Shown: positions 1 through 6,475, numbered from the stretch's first letter. The stretch is 12,006 bases of DNA from CAYVGO01 sp964450725 (GCA_964450725.1 CAYVGO010000061.1:1-12006); one strand, 5' to 3'. The notes: a model not told the origin generated them from the letters alone. A program made the numbers and translations.

Positions 1-567
1 GGCTGCCGCATCACTTACTCCGTCAATCTTAACGTCTGCAATACGATAGCCGATATTCGGAGTGATGGTAAATAGTTGATCGCTGCCGCGAGAAACAGTG
101 GTAGTTCCCAAAGGTGTGATACTCCCGCCAAAACCTGCGGTTGAGGTGAGAGTACAATCTGTAAGAGAAATCGGATAAATTTCAAATAGCGCGTCTTCGT
201 GGACAATGTGAGTAATTCTCATAGGATTTGAGGTCAAAGGTTTAGTTACTCCGTTTTCTATATACGTTGAAGCAAAATAACCGGAACGATAACCAATCTC
301 GAATTCTAAGGGAGCTCCATCTGCTGATATGGCAGTCGAACTGGTGCTTGTATAGCCGTGATCTAGTAGTATTATATGATATCCACCGGGACCAACACGG
401 AAGACTGTTTTATACCAATCTCCGGGAGCATGTACAACTGGAACTGTGTCGTTATTAAAAACATTATCATTTTCTGACGTCGAAGCAGAACTGCCGTCCC
501 AGACTCCAAAAAGAAAAGAGGGTAAAAAAAAGAGCACCGTAAATAGAACTGAAAAGAGAGATTTCAC
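1..567 (-). CDS. Secreted InlB-like repeat protein, N-terminal part (runs off window)
   Basis: Reading the minus strand from 567 to base 1 gives 189 codons without a stop, so the 3' end lies outside the window. There is no in-frame ATG near the start; the frame opens after a stop at 604-606, and the possible starts are GTG at 573 or GTG at 567. I prefer 567 because it gives MKSLFSVLFTVLFFLPSFLF, a typical signal peptide (short basic start, then a hydrophobic core). The mature part begins with WDGSSAS and a Ser/Asn/Asp-rich stretch. Near residues 145-189 the pattern GGSITPLG-TTTVSRGSDQLFTITPNIGYRIADVKIDG matches the divergent InlB B-repeat (Flg_new_2) found in large Bacteroidetes surface and type IX-secreted proteins. 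The C-terminal sorting domain cannot be seen. Function is unknown; adhesion or a cell-surface role is inference only. Confidence 0.8.
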   Translation of the reverse strand, partial: MKSLFSVLFTVLFFLPSFLFGVWDGSSASTSENDNVFNNDTVPVVHAPGDWYKTVFRVGPGGYHIILLDHGYTSTSSTAISADGAPLEFEIGYRSGYFASTYIENGVTKPLTSNPMRITHIVHEDALFEIYPISLTDCTLTSTAGFGGSITPLGTTTVSRGSDQLFTITPNIGYRIADVKIDGVSDAAA

Positions 568-666
568 TGGCACGTAATTTAGATTATTGTAAAAATTAGA
601 TAATTACATAGTAAGAGGAAGAATACTCTACCCATCTTTTTTCTCTTTTTTATAAAGTATCCCCCC

Positions 667-697
667 CAAATATATTACATTACACTATTAATGACAA
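667..697 (-). promoter_or_regulatory. Possible promoter of the secreted repeat protein
   Basis: On the minus strand TATATTTG (674-667) fits the Bacteroidetes -7 consensus TAnnTTTG. GTTG (697-694) lies 19 bp upstream and matches three of four bases of the -33 element TTTG. The implied 5' leader is about 90 bases. A run of seven C (plus strand, 661-667) sits just downstream of the -7 box. Confidence 0.4.
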
Positions 698-914
698 CGT
701 CGCAGAATAAACTTCTATCTTTTAAATTATACATATATAACTTATATTATATATTTTTAACCTACAAATTAATATTTCTATAGGATATTGTACAAGAATA
801 AATTCACTCAAGGTGCAGATTTTTTGTTCTGTTATACTCAAATTCAATATAAATAGTTGTTTTGCGGGTCAACTTCACTGTTTTCAGACTTCAAGTCAGG
901 CGGCACAAAATAGA

Positions 915-946
915 TTTGTAGTATTGTAAAATATGGCATAACTTTG
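915..946 (+). promoter_or_regulatory. Bacteroidetes-type promoter of the yebC-apbE-queE run
   Basis: TTTG (915-918) and TAACTTTG (939-946) are separated by 20 bp, an exact match to the Bacteroidetes primary-sigma promoter (-33 TTTG, -7 TAnnTTTG). It lies 29 bp before the ATG at 976, so the leader would be short, as is common in this phylum. Confidence 0.65.
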
Positions 947-975
947 CAGCCTACAAATCAGTTATTATAATATTT

Positions 976-1689
976 ATGGGAAGAGCATTTGAATATCGTA
1001 AAGCACGAAAAATGAAACGATGGGGTAATATGTCTAAAATATTTACCCGATTAGGAAAAGAAATCACAATGGCGGCTAAGGATGGTGGAGGAGATATTGA
1101 AAACAACCCGCGATTAAGGGCTTTAGTGCAAACAGCCAAAAGCGAAAACATGCCCCGAGAAAATATTGAAAGAGCAATAAAACGAGCAGTAGAAAAAGAC
1201 ACTAAAGATTATAAAGAAATTGCTTACGAAGGATATGCTCCTTTTGGTGTAGCGGTTGTGGTTGAAACAGCAACAGATAACCCTACAAGAACGGTTGCCA
1301 ATGTACGAAGTTATTTTTCTAAATTCGGAGGAACATTAGGTACAACCGGAAGTTTAGACTTTATCTTTGACAGAAAATGTGTATTTAAAGTAAAGCATTT
1401 GCCAACAATGAATATAGAGGAAATTGAGTTTGATATGATTGACGCCGGATTAGATGAACTGTTTGTTGACGATGACAATGTTTTACACATTTACGGAGCC
1501 TTTGAGCAATACGGACAATTACAAAAATATATTGAAGAACATCAATTTGAACTTATCAGCGGAGGGTTTGAAAGGCTGCCCAACAATCTCAAAGAGTGTA
1601 CTGCTGAACAAAAAGAGCAGATAGAAAAACTATTAGAACGCTTTGATGAAGATGATGATGTACAAAACGTATTTCACAACATGGCATAA
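976..1689 (+). CDS. yebC: YebC/PmpR family transcriptional regulator or translation factor (TACO1-like)
   Basis: The 237-residue protein matches the YebC/TACO1 family over its whole length. The N-terminus MGRAFEYRKARKMKRWGNMSK is the Bacteroidetes variant of the family start. It is followed by KIFTRLGKEI, the GGGD-ENNPRLR segment, NMPRENIERAIKRA, the YEGYAPFGVAVVVE block, TDNPTRTVANVRSYFSKFGG and GSLDFIF, ending with DDVQNVFHNM. Family members bind DNA as regulators (PmpR) or act on translation; TACO1 and some bacterial YebC proteins relieve ribosome stalling at polyproline stretches. The role here cannot be settled from sequence. Length is normal. The start follows a good promoter by 29 bp. 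A 29-bp gap to apbE on the same strand suggests co-transcription. Confidence 0.95.
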   Translation: MGRAFEYRKARKMKRWGNMSKIFTRLGKEITMAAKDGGGDIENNPRLRALVQTAKSENMPRENIERAIKRAVEKDTKDYKEIAYEGYAPFGVAVVVETATDNPTRTVANVRSYFSKFGGTLGTTGSLDFIFDRKCVFKVKHLPTMNIEEIEFDMIDAGLDELFVDDDNVLHIYGAFEQYGQLQKYIEEHQFELISGGFERLPNNLKECTAEQKEQIEKLLERFDEDDDVQNVFHNMA

Positions 1690-1718
1690 CATAATTGCTA
1701 ACCGTCAGTCCATAAATC

Positions 1719-2705
1719 ATGAAGTTTATTATTCTCATTTTCCCTATCTTGTTAAGTGTAGCTTGCCGACAATCACCATCATCATATTTTTCCGTACAGG
1801 GAACGGCACAAGGTACAACCTACAAAATTACTTATGAACTATCTCCACAAAAAAATCTTAAACCTCAAATAGATTCATTGCTGGCACGATTCGACAGTTC
1901 TTTGTCGGGTTATATCTCTCAATCTATTTTATCTAAAGTGAACAACAATCAACTGTCAACCGTAGATACACTCTTTGCAGTATGCTTTGATGCTTCGCGC
2001 AAAATGTGGGAGCAGAGTGAAGGTGTATTTGATATTACGGCGGCACCTTTTTTCAATGTTTGGGGCTTTGGATATACAGAAAAACAAACGGTAGATAAAC
2101 ATGTTATTGACAGTATAAAGTCTTTTGTGGGTATGGAAAAAGTAAGCATTGACCATCTTACGATAACTAAACAAGATCCCCGACTTACTTTAAATTTTAA
2201 TGCTATAGCACAAGGATACTCGGTAGATGTGGTAGGAAAATGGTTAGAAAGTTTGGGCGTAAAAAACTATATGGTCGAAATTGGAGGTGAAATATACTGT
2301 AAAGGAAATAACAGCAAAGGATTACCTTGGAAAATCGGCATTGATAAACCTGTAGATGGAAATATGAGTCCCGGAGAAGAGTTGGCAACCATCATTGAAC
2401 TGTCGGATAAAGGATTGGCAACGTCGGGTAATTATCGTAAATTCTATGTTGTTGATGACCGTAAAGTATCTCATACTATTGACCCTCGCACGGGCTACCC
2501 GGCAATGCAAAATCTTCTTTCGGCGACAGTTATTGCCAATACAGCAATGGAAGCAGATGCTGCTGCAACATCAATCATGGTCATGGGATTAGAAAAAGCA
2601 AAACCATTCATCGAAAAATACGGTTATCAGGTCTATTTGATTTACGACAATAACGGACAATACGATGTATTTACCAACATTAATGTCATTGAAGTAAAGC
2701 CGTAG
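1719..2705 (+). CDS. apbE: FAD:protein FMN transferase, lipoprotein (ApbE)
   Basis: ApbE transfers FMN from FAD to a threonine side chain of target proteins such as the NqrB/NqrC and RnfG/RnfD subunits, outside the cytoplasmic membrane. The 328-residue protein starts with a lipoprotein signal peptide (MKFIILIFPILLSVAC, lipid-modified Cys16). Family motifs follow in order: EGVFDITAAP (101-110), NAIAQGYSVD (161-170), EIGGEI (187-192), ATSGNYRKF (244-252), HTIDPRTGYP (262-271) and the metal-binding region MEADAAATS (287-295). In the third block many homologues have AKGY where this protein has AQGY. It lies 29 bp after yebC and 4 bp before queE, so the three genes are probably one transcript, though no functional link to queuosine synthesis is evident. 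No Nqr or Rnf gene is in the window. Confidence 0.95.
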   Translation: MKFIILIFPILLSVACRQSPSSYFSVQGTAQGTTYKITYELSPQKNLKPQIDSLLARFDSSLSGYISQSILSKVNNNQLSTVDTLFAVCFDASRKMWEQSEGVFDITAAPFFNVWGFGYTEKQTVDKHVIDSIKSFVGMEKVSIDHLTITKQDPRLTLNFNAIAQGYSVDVVGKWLESLGVKNYMVEIGGEIYCKGNNSKGLPWKIGIDKPVDGNMSPGEELATIIELSDKGLATSGNYRKFYVVDDRKVSHTIDPRTGYPAMQNLLSATVIANTAMEADAAATSIMVMGLEKAKPFIEKYGYQVYLIYDNNGQYDVFTNINVIEVKP

Positions 2706-2709
2706 TTCT

Positions 2710-3312
2710 ATGTCTCAATATACTGTAGTAGAAACATTTTATTCTTTACAGGGTGAAGGAATCAATACCGGTAAACCTTTTTATTTTATTCGGCTTGCCG
2801 GTTGTCATGTCGGCTGTATATGGTGTGATACTAAAAAAAGTTGGAATAAAGATAACTATCCGCAATATTCTGCAAAAGAATTATTAGAAATTGTACTAAA
2901 GTCTAAAGCAAAAACTGTCATTATTACCGGCGGAGAACCACTCTTACATGATTTAACCGATTTATGCAGATTGTTGAAAGATAATAATATCTACATTGCT
3001 GTCGAAACTTCCGGTATTGGTGAGTTGTCAGGATTTTTTGACTGGGTAACACTTTCTCCAAAAAAACATAACCCTCCGGATAATCTTTTGATGTATCAAA
3101 AAGCCAATGAACTCAAAATAATTATCAGTCAGGAAGAAGACTTTGCTTTTGCCGAAGAAAATGCCCGTAAGGTTAACAGCAACTGCAAACTATTACTACA
3201 ACCTCAGTGGCAACATCGACAGAAGATAACTCCCCTAACGATTGATTATATCAAAGCCCATCCTCACTGGCAACTCTCTATTCAAACCCACAAGTATATT
3301 GACATACAATAA
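2710..3312 (+). CDS. queE: 7-carboxy-7-deazaguanine synthase (QueE), radical SAM
   Basis: QueE converts 6-carboxy-tetrahydropterin to 7-carboxy-7-deazaguanine, the ring-contracting step of preQ0 and queuosine synthesis, using a [4Fe-4S] cluster, S-adenosylmethionine and Mg2+. The 200-residue protein has the N-terminal VVETFYSLQGEG substrate segment, the radical SAM cysteines C32, C36 and C39 in AGCHVGCIWCDT, the SAM-binding GGEP at 74-77, VETSG (98-102), SPKKH (116-120) and the C-terminal LQPQW and LSIQTHKYIDI blocks. Length fits the short form of the family. The start is 4 bp after the apbE stop, with no SD, consistent with a shared transcript. Its stop is only 13 bp from the stop of the convergent queG. 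Confidence 0.95.
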   Translation: MSQYTVVETFYSLQGEGINTGKPFYFIRLAGCHVGCIWCDTKKSWNKDNYPQYSAKELLEIVLKSKAKTVIITGGEPLLHDLTDLCRLLKDNNIYIAVETSGIGELSGFFDWVTLSPKKHNPPDNLLMYQKANELKIIISQEEDFAFAEENARKVNSNCKLLLQPQWQHRQKITPLTIDYIKAHPHWQLSIQTHKYIDIQ

Positions 3313-3325
3313 AACAAAACAGGTC

Positions 3326-4144
3326 TTATTTACATTTCACCTGAGATAATCTCCGGGTAATAGCCTCTTGATTTAAAGAAAAGTCAGGACGGTCAATTCC
3401 TGCAACTTGTCGATTTTGCGGACAAACATCCTGACAAACATCGCAACCATAATAATAATTACCTTTTATTTCTACCAAACTATCCGGATAATAACGCGGA
3501 TATTCAATCGTTAGATATGACACACACTGGCGAGCATCTATAATCTTGGGAGCAACAATCGCCTTACCCGGACAAGCATCTATACACCGATGACAATCTC
3601 CGCATAAATCATTTTGAGGCAAAGATTCGCTCTCAATAGTACATTCCAATAAAATGCTACCAATCAGAGTATATGTTCCCCATTGAGGGTGAATGAGCAT
3701 ACCACTTTTTCCAATCCAACCCAAACCAACTTTAACTGCTAAAGAACGTTCAAGCAGCGGAGCAGTATCAATTAAACATCTTCCGCGTGTAGAAACTAAA
3801 GATTGAATATATTGTAATAATTGGTATAACCTGTTTTTTAATGTAACATGATAATCTGTATCATAAGCAAACTTAGCAACCTGCCGCTCATTCGGAGAGA
3901 GTAAAGTTTTAGGAAGATAAGGAAAAAGAACAACCAACGCTGTTTTAGCCCAAGATGCTAACAGTTGAGGAGTTTGACGTGTAAGTCGATGACGATGTAA
4001 ATAAGACATGTCGCCATAATAACCTTGATTTATCCACCACAAATATTGTTGATAAGCATCTGTAAACGATTCTACGGGAACAAATCCTACCGCCTCAAAG
4101 CCTAATCGACGAGCATATAATGTAATATTATCTACCAAAAGCAA
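3326..4144 (-). CDS. queG: Epoxyqueuosine reductase (QueG), short C-terminus
   Basis: QueG reduces epoxyqueuosine to queuosine at the wobble base of tRNAs with GUN anticodons, using cobalamin and two [4Fe-4S] clusters. The 272-residue protein shows the N-terminal fold (GFEAVGFVPV, QGYYGDMSYL), the likely catalytic Asp126 in IDTAPLLERSLAVKVGLGWI, and ferredoxin-like cysteines 181, 184, 187 and 191 (CGDCHRCIDACP) plus 207, 234, 237 and 241 (QCVSYLTIEYP...CDVCQDVCP). All eight ligands are present. The protein ends about 30 residues after the last cysteine. Well-studied QueG proteins (about 380 residues) carry a C-terminal HEAT-like tRNA-binding part, and shorter Bacteroidetes forms, as I recall them, still reach about 310, so this one is unusually short. 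It starts 6 bp after the DUF59 gene stop, so the two are probably one transcript. Confidence 0.93.
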   Translation of the reverse strand: MLLVDNITLYARRLGFEAVGFVPVESFTDAYQQYLWWINQGYYGDMSYLHRHRLTRQTPQLLASWAKTALVVLFPYLPKTLLSPNERQVAKFAYDTDYHVTLKNRLYQLLQYIQSLVSTRGRCLIDTAPLLERSLAVKVGLGWIGKSGMLIHPQWGTYTLIGSILLECTIESESLPQNDLCGDCHRCIDACPGKAIVAPKIIDARQCVSYLTIEYPRYYPDSLVEIKGNYYYGCDVCQDVCPQNRQVAGIDRPDFSLNQEAITRRLSQVKCK

Positions 4145-4150
4145 CTGTAA

Positions 4151-4471
4151 TTACAAAAGTCCTAATTCTAACTTCGCCTCTTCACTCATCATATCCTTAT
4201 GCCATGGGGGTTCAAAGGTCAAATGTACCGACACGGAAGATACTCCAGCAATCTTGCCGATACTGATACGAACATCTTCTAAAATAAAGTCTGCCAAAGG
4301 ACAGCCGGGAGCGGTAAGGGTCATCACAATAGCAACATCTCCGGAATTATTGACGGTGATATCATAAATTAGCCCTAAATCATAAACATTGACAGGTATT
4401 TCTGGGTCAAAGACCAACCGCAAGGCTTCAATAATCTGTTGTTCTATTTTTTCTTTCTCTTGAGAAGTCAT
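4151..4471 (-). CDS. DUF59/MIP18-family Fe-S cluster assembly protein (SufT/PaaD-like)
   Basis: This 106-residue protein is a single MIP18 (DUF59) domain. It has DPEIPVNVYDLGLIYDI (22-38), the TLTAPGCPLAD motif with the conserved Cys57, and the C-terminal LTFEPPWHKDMMSEEAKLELGL. Family members (SufT, PaaD, eukaryotic CIA2) help mature Fe-S proteins, and in Bacteroidetes they often stand alone or near suf genes. Here it directly precedes queG, an enzyme with two [4Fe-4S] clusters, so a role in loading Fe-S enzymes is a reasonable inference, though it probably serves many clients. The ATG at 4471 is the only sensible start and follows a candidate promoter by about 40 bp. Confidence 0.92.
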   Translation of the reverse strand: MTSQEKEKIEQQIIEALRLVFDPEIPVNVYDLGLIYDITVNNSGDVAIVMTLTAPGCPLADFILEDVRISIGKIAGVSSVSVHLTFEPPWHKDMMSEEAKLELGLL

Positions 4472-4512
4472 ATTGATATTATTTTACAAATTTCAGTCAT
4501 GTATTTGCCCGA

Positions 4513-4520
4513 CAAAAGTA
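4513..4520 (-). promoter_or_regulatory. Probable -7 promoter element for the DUF59-queG pair
   Basis: On the minus strand TACTTTTG fits TAnnTTTG and lies about 41 bp upstream of the DUF59 ATG. The -33 region is a T-rich stretch (TTTT at 4543-4540), only a partial match to TTTG, so the call rests mainly on the -7 box and position. Confidence 0.45.
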
Positions 4521-4603
4521 CAACAAAAAGAAGAAATGAAAAATTGAAAATGTAAAGTGAGAATGGCGGGGCGTAATTTTATAATTCATTCTTTGTGACT
4601 TAC

Positions 4604-4642
4604 TATTGCTTTGCAATAATATAAAAATAACCATTACCTTTG
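4604..4642 (+). promoter_or_regulatory. Promoter of the repeat lipoprotein, with inverted repeat at -33
   Basis: TTTG (4610-4613) and TACCTTTG (4635-4642) are separated by 21 bp, a good Bacteroidetes promoter 29 bp before the ATG at 4672. The -33 box lies within a perfect inverted repeat, TATTGC-TTT-GCAATA (4604-4618), which could be an operator; that part is inference. Confidence 0.55.
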
Positions 4643-4671
4643 CCGCCATATTAATTTAAAATTGAATCTCT

Positions 4672-5022
4672 ATGAAAAAAACGCTCTTTATTTGTTGTAT
4701 GACTGTTGCTTTTGCCGGCATGGCTTTATTGACCTCTTGTAAAAAAGATAAGAGTTCTATTACTTATACCGTAACTTTTAATGCCAACGGCGGCACGGGA
4801 ACAATGGAAAATCAAACTTTTACTGATGCTGTAGCCCAAACTTTAACCGCCAACAACTTTACTAAAACCAACTATACCTTTGCAGGTTGGGCAACATCTG
4901 CCGATGGTANNNNNNNNNNNNNNNNNNNNNNNNNNNNNNNNNNNNNNNNNNNNNNNNNNNNNNNNNNNNNNNNNNNNNNNNNNNNNNNNNNNNNNNNNNN
5001 NNNNNNNNNTTTAAATCATTGA
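4672..5022 (+). CDS. Lipoprotein with Listeria-Bacteroides (InlB B) repeat, interrupted by assembly gap
   Basis: The first 79 codons are readable. They encode a lipoprotein signal peptide (MKKTLFICCMTVAFAGMALLTSC, lipid-modified Cys23, then KKDKSS) and one Flg_new/InlB B-type repeat: TVTFNANGGTGTMENQTF followed by NNFTKTNYTFAGWATSADG. This beta-grasp-like repeat usually occurs in tandem in surface proteins. After codon 79 the sequence is 100 N, so the end given here (5022, stop TGA reached in the same frame if the gap were exactly 100) has no meaning for the real protein. Either the real gene is longer and ends inside or after the gap, or it and its neighbour are joined wrongly. Function unknown; outer-surface location is likely. 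Confidence 0.75.
   Translation: MKKTLFICCMTVAFAGMALLTSCKKDKSSITYTVTFNANGGTGTMENQTFTDAVAQTLTANNFTKTNYTFAGWATSADGXXXXXXXXXXXXXXXXXXXXXXXXXXXXXXXXXXLNH
4910..5009. other. Assembly gap, 100 N
   Basis: Exactly 100 unknown bases, the usual placeholder for a scaffold join of unknown size. It falls inside a gene built of repeats, a common place for an assembly to break. Distance and even adjacency of the two flanks are therefore not proven by sequence. Confidence 0.98.
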
Positions 5023-5026
5023 TATT

Positions 5027-5491
5027 ATGGAAAACAAACACTCTCAAAACATTCCTGAAGAAATTTTAGCAACTGCTCAACAAAAAATTAATGAAGCCAA
5101 TGCAATTTTAGCACCCTTCATGATTAACATTACACCTTCTGAACGGAAAAAATTACTAAAAATGGGAGACAAATCTCTGGCTTTCGTAACAAAGGCTATT
5201 GAACTTGCAAAACAAAACCCTGTACTTTGTCCCAACTACTTAAATATGGAAAATTTTGAAATTGATTTTAGCGATGCTACAAAGTTAATTGTCATCAAAA
5301 ACTCTGCAAAACAGTTGCAAGAAGCATTAGAAGATACTTCATTAGTCGCCGGCAGCGAAGCCTACCAAGCCGCATTAATGTTTTACAGTTCGGTAAAAGA
5401 AGCCGCCAGCAAAAACGTTCCCAATGCAAAGGCAGTCTATGAAGAACTGAAAATAAGATTTGCTCATATAACAAAAAAAGAAGTGCCATAA
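5027..5491 (+). CDS. Conserved hypothetical protein, Bacteroidetes
   Basis: A 154-residue protein without signal peptide, membrane segment or cysteine-rich motif (one Cys). It looks mostly alpha-helical: an acidic, Gln/Asn-rich start (MENKHSQNIPEEIL), then AQQKINEANAILAPFMINITPSER, LPN-like KMGDKSLAFVTKAIEL, and a C-terminal LVAGSEAYQAALMFYSSVKEAA...NVPNAKAVYEELKIRF. I recall similar short proteins in Bacteroidales genomes with the same ITP-ER, KM-DK and GSEAY-A blocks, but no known function. It begins 17 bp after the assembly gap, so its promoter and true upstream neighbour are uncertain. A strong hairpin terminator follows the stop by 19 bp. Confidence 0.8.
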   Translation: MENKHSQNIPEEILATAQQKINEANAILAPFMINITPSERKKLLKMGDKSLAFVTKAIELAKQNPVLCPNYLNMENFEIDFSDATKLIVIKNSAKQLQEALEDTSLVAGSEAYQAALMFYSSVKEAASKNVPNAKAVYEELKIRFAHITKKEVP

Positions 5492-5510
5492 AGTTTAGTA
5501 TTAAAATGAC

Positions 5511-5559
5511 AACGGAAGGAGAGAGTATTTATTTTAGATAAGTACTCTCTCCTTCCGTT
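5511..5559 (+). terminator. Intrinsic terminator with long perfect stem
   Basis: Bases 5511-5527 (AACGGAAGGAGAGAGTA) are exactly complementary to 5543-5559, giving a 17-bp perfect stem. A G-U pair and about four more A-T pairs extend it into the 15-base spacer. It starts 19 bp after the stop of the hypothetical gene. The T-tract after it is short (TTTGT), so termination strength is inferred mainly from the stem; the symmetric stem would form from either strand. Confidence 0.7.
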
Positions 5560-5719
5560 TGTAAAATCTATCCATCCAATAAAAATCAAAAGCAAGATGA
5601 AAGGTAGAAGATGGAGGGTGAAAGAGTAGAACGTTCTTACAGAGAACAAGAAAAAGAACATCCAAAAGCAAAATATATGACTTTAAAATGTAACTGTCTT
5701 AGTGCAAAGATTAATTATC

Positions 5720-5919
5720 GGAGTAAAAAACGTCAATATCACAGTAAAAAACATTGATGTTGATGTAAAAAAGGTCGATTTCGGAGTTCATACGTTGAAC
5801 GTTAGAGTAAAAAACATCGACTTTAACGTTCTGAAGGTAAATTTCGGAGTAAAAAACATCAACGTCGAGGTAAAAAGTATCGATGGAGAGGAAAAAAACA
5901 TAAATGGAGAGGAAAAAAG
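5720..5919. repeat. 21-bp tandem array, left part (about 9.5 degenerate units)
   Basis: Consecutive 21-bp units begin at 5720, 5741, 5762, 5783, 5804, 5825, 5846, 5867, 5888 and 5909, with no insertion or deletion between them. The rough consensus on the plus strand is GGAGTAAAAAACATCGATGTC: an A5-A7 tract followed by a TCGA/TCAA core. Units 4 (5783) and 6 (5825) lack the A-tract, and the last two (5888, 5909) keep only the A-rich half. Because 21 is a multiple of three, one plus frame stays open as a 7-residue repeat (VKNIDV-like, 5702-5923), but its composition and lack of any initiation context argue against a real protein. Confidence 0.85.
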
Positions 5920-6263
5920 TTAGGATTTTTAGCAAACGAACCCCGACGTTTAACAGACAAAGGTCGACGTTTAACTTTTTTACGTATATTTTTAACAGAA
6001 AATGCTCGACATATAGCAAATTACTTAGGATTTTTAGCAAATGAAGTTCGACATTTAACAGACGAAGGTCGACGTTTAACTTTTTTACGTATATTTTTAA
6101 CAGAAAATGCTCGACATATAGCAAATTACTTAGGATTTTTAGCAAACGAACCCCGACGTTTAACAGACGGACATATACCTTTAACTCTTTTACGTATATT
6201 TTTAACCTACGAACCTCGACATATAGCAATTCACTTAGGATTTTTAGCAAACGAACTCCGACG
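5920..6263. repeat. 105-bp higher-order repeat made of five 21-bp units, 3.3 copies
   Basis: Copies start at 5920, 6025 and 6130, each exactly 105 bp, with a 29-bp fourth fragment from 6235 to 6263. Copies 1 and 2 differ at 6 positions, all in the first 45 bp; copies 1 and 3 differ at about 16, with the first 39 bp identical. Each copy contains five 21-bp sub-units related to TCGACGTTTAACnnnn, phased with the left array. No indels occur. Translated on plus it reads as LGFLANE-PRRLTDK-GRRLTFL-RIFLTEN-ARHIANY; this frame is open from 5827 to 6288 but has no ATG, GTG or TTG. The minus strand is open from 6250 to 5711 but only from a TTG. I treat the array as non-coding. Confidence 0.9.
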
Positions 6264-6475
6264 CTTCCCTTACAAAGTAAGTCATTAATACTGTAGTCTA
6301 AAAAAATTGACTTCAGAAAATTATTGTTATCACTGTAAACTTACCACACGGTCTCTATTGTGTACAGAAATATCATCAATAGTAAATTATCAATCATCAA
6401 TTCCTCTCCCTTTTCCCTTTCACTCTTAATCCTTCCCCTTTTCACCCACCTTTAATTATATATAATTATTTCATC

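Larger units (their letters stand above)
574..975. other. AT-rich divergent intergenic region
   Basis: About 400 bases separate the divergent starts of the secreted repeat protein and the YebC-type gene. The stretch is strongly AT-rich, notably around 715-790 where TATA-like runs dominate, and I see no open frame with a plausible start or codon pattern. It holds a candidate promoter in each direction (667-697 minus, 915-946 plus). I found no convincing RNA gene or terminator in it. Confidence 0.6.

Noticed and set aside
604..630. Tiny minus-strand peptide frame (MGRVFFLLLC...) upstream of the secreted protein
   Set aside because: Only about 18 codons, ends before the secreted protein starts, no supporting context; could be a leader peptide but nothing shows it.
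951..1202. Minus-strand frame opposite yebC
   Set aside because: Shadow of the conserved yebC coding sequence on the other strand.
5511..5559. Terminal inverted repeats of a small mobile element
   Set aside because: The arms are only 15 bp apart and sit just after a stop codon; a terminator hairpin explains them better.
5702..5923. 73-codon plus-strand frame, Lys/Val/Asn-rich
   Set aside because: Starts at a GTG and consists almost wholly of the 21-bp repeat; the open frame follows from the period being a multiple of three. No homology recognised.
5711..6250. 179-codon minus-strand frame, Leu/Val/Tyr-rich
   Set aside because: Starts at a TTG inside the repeat, is translated repeat from end to end, and has no promoter or initiation context.
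5720..6263. CRISPR array
   Set aside because: Units are directly contiguous with no unique spacers, and no cas gene is nearby.
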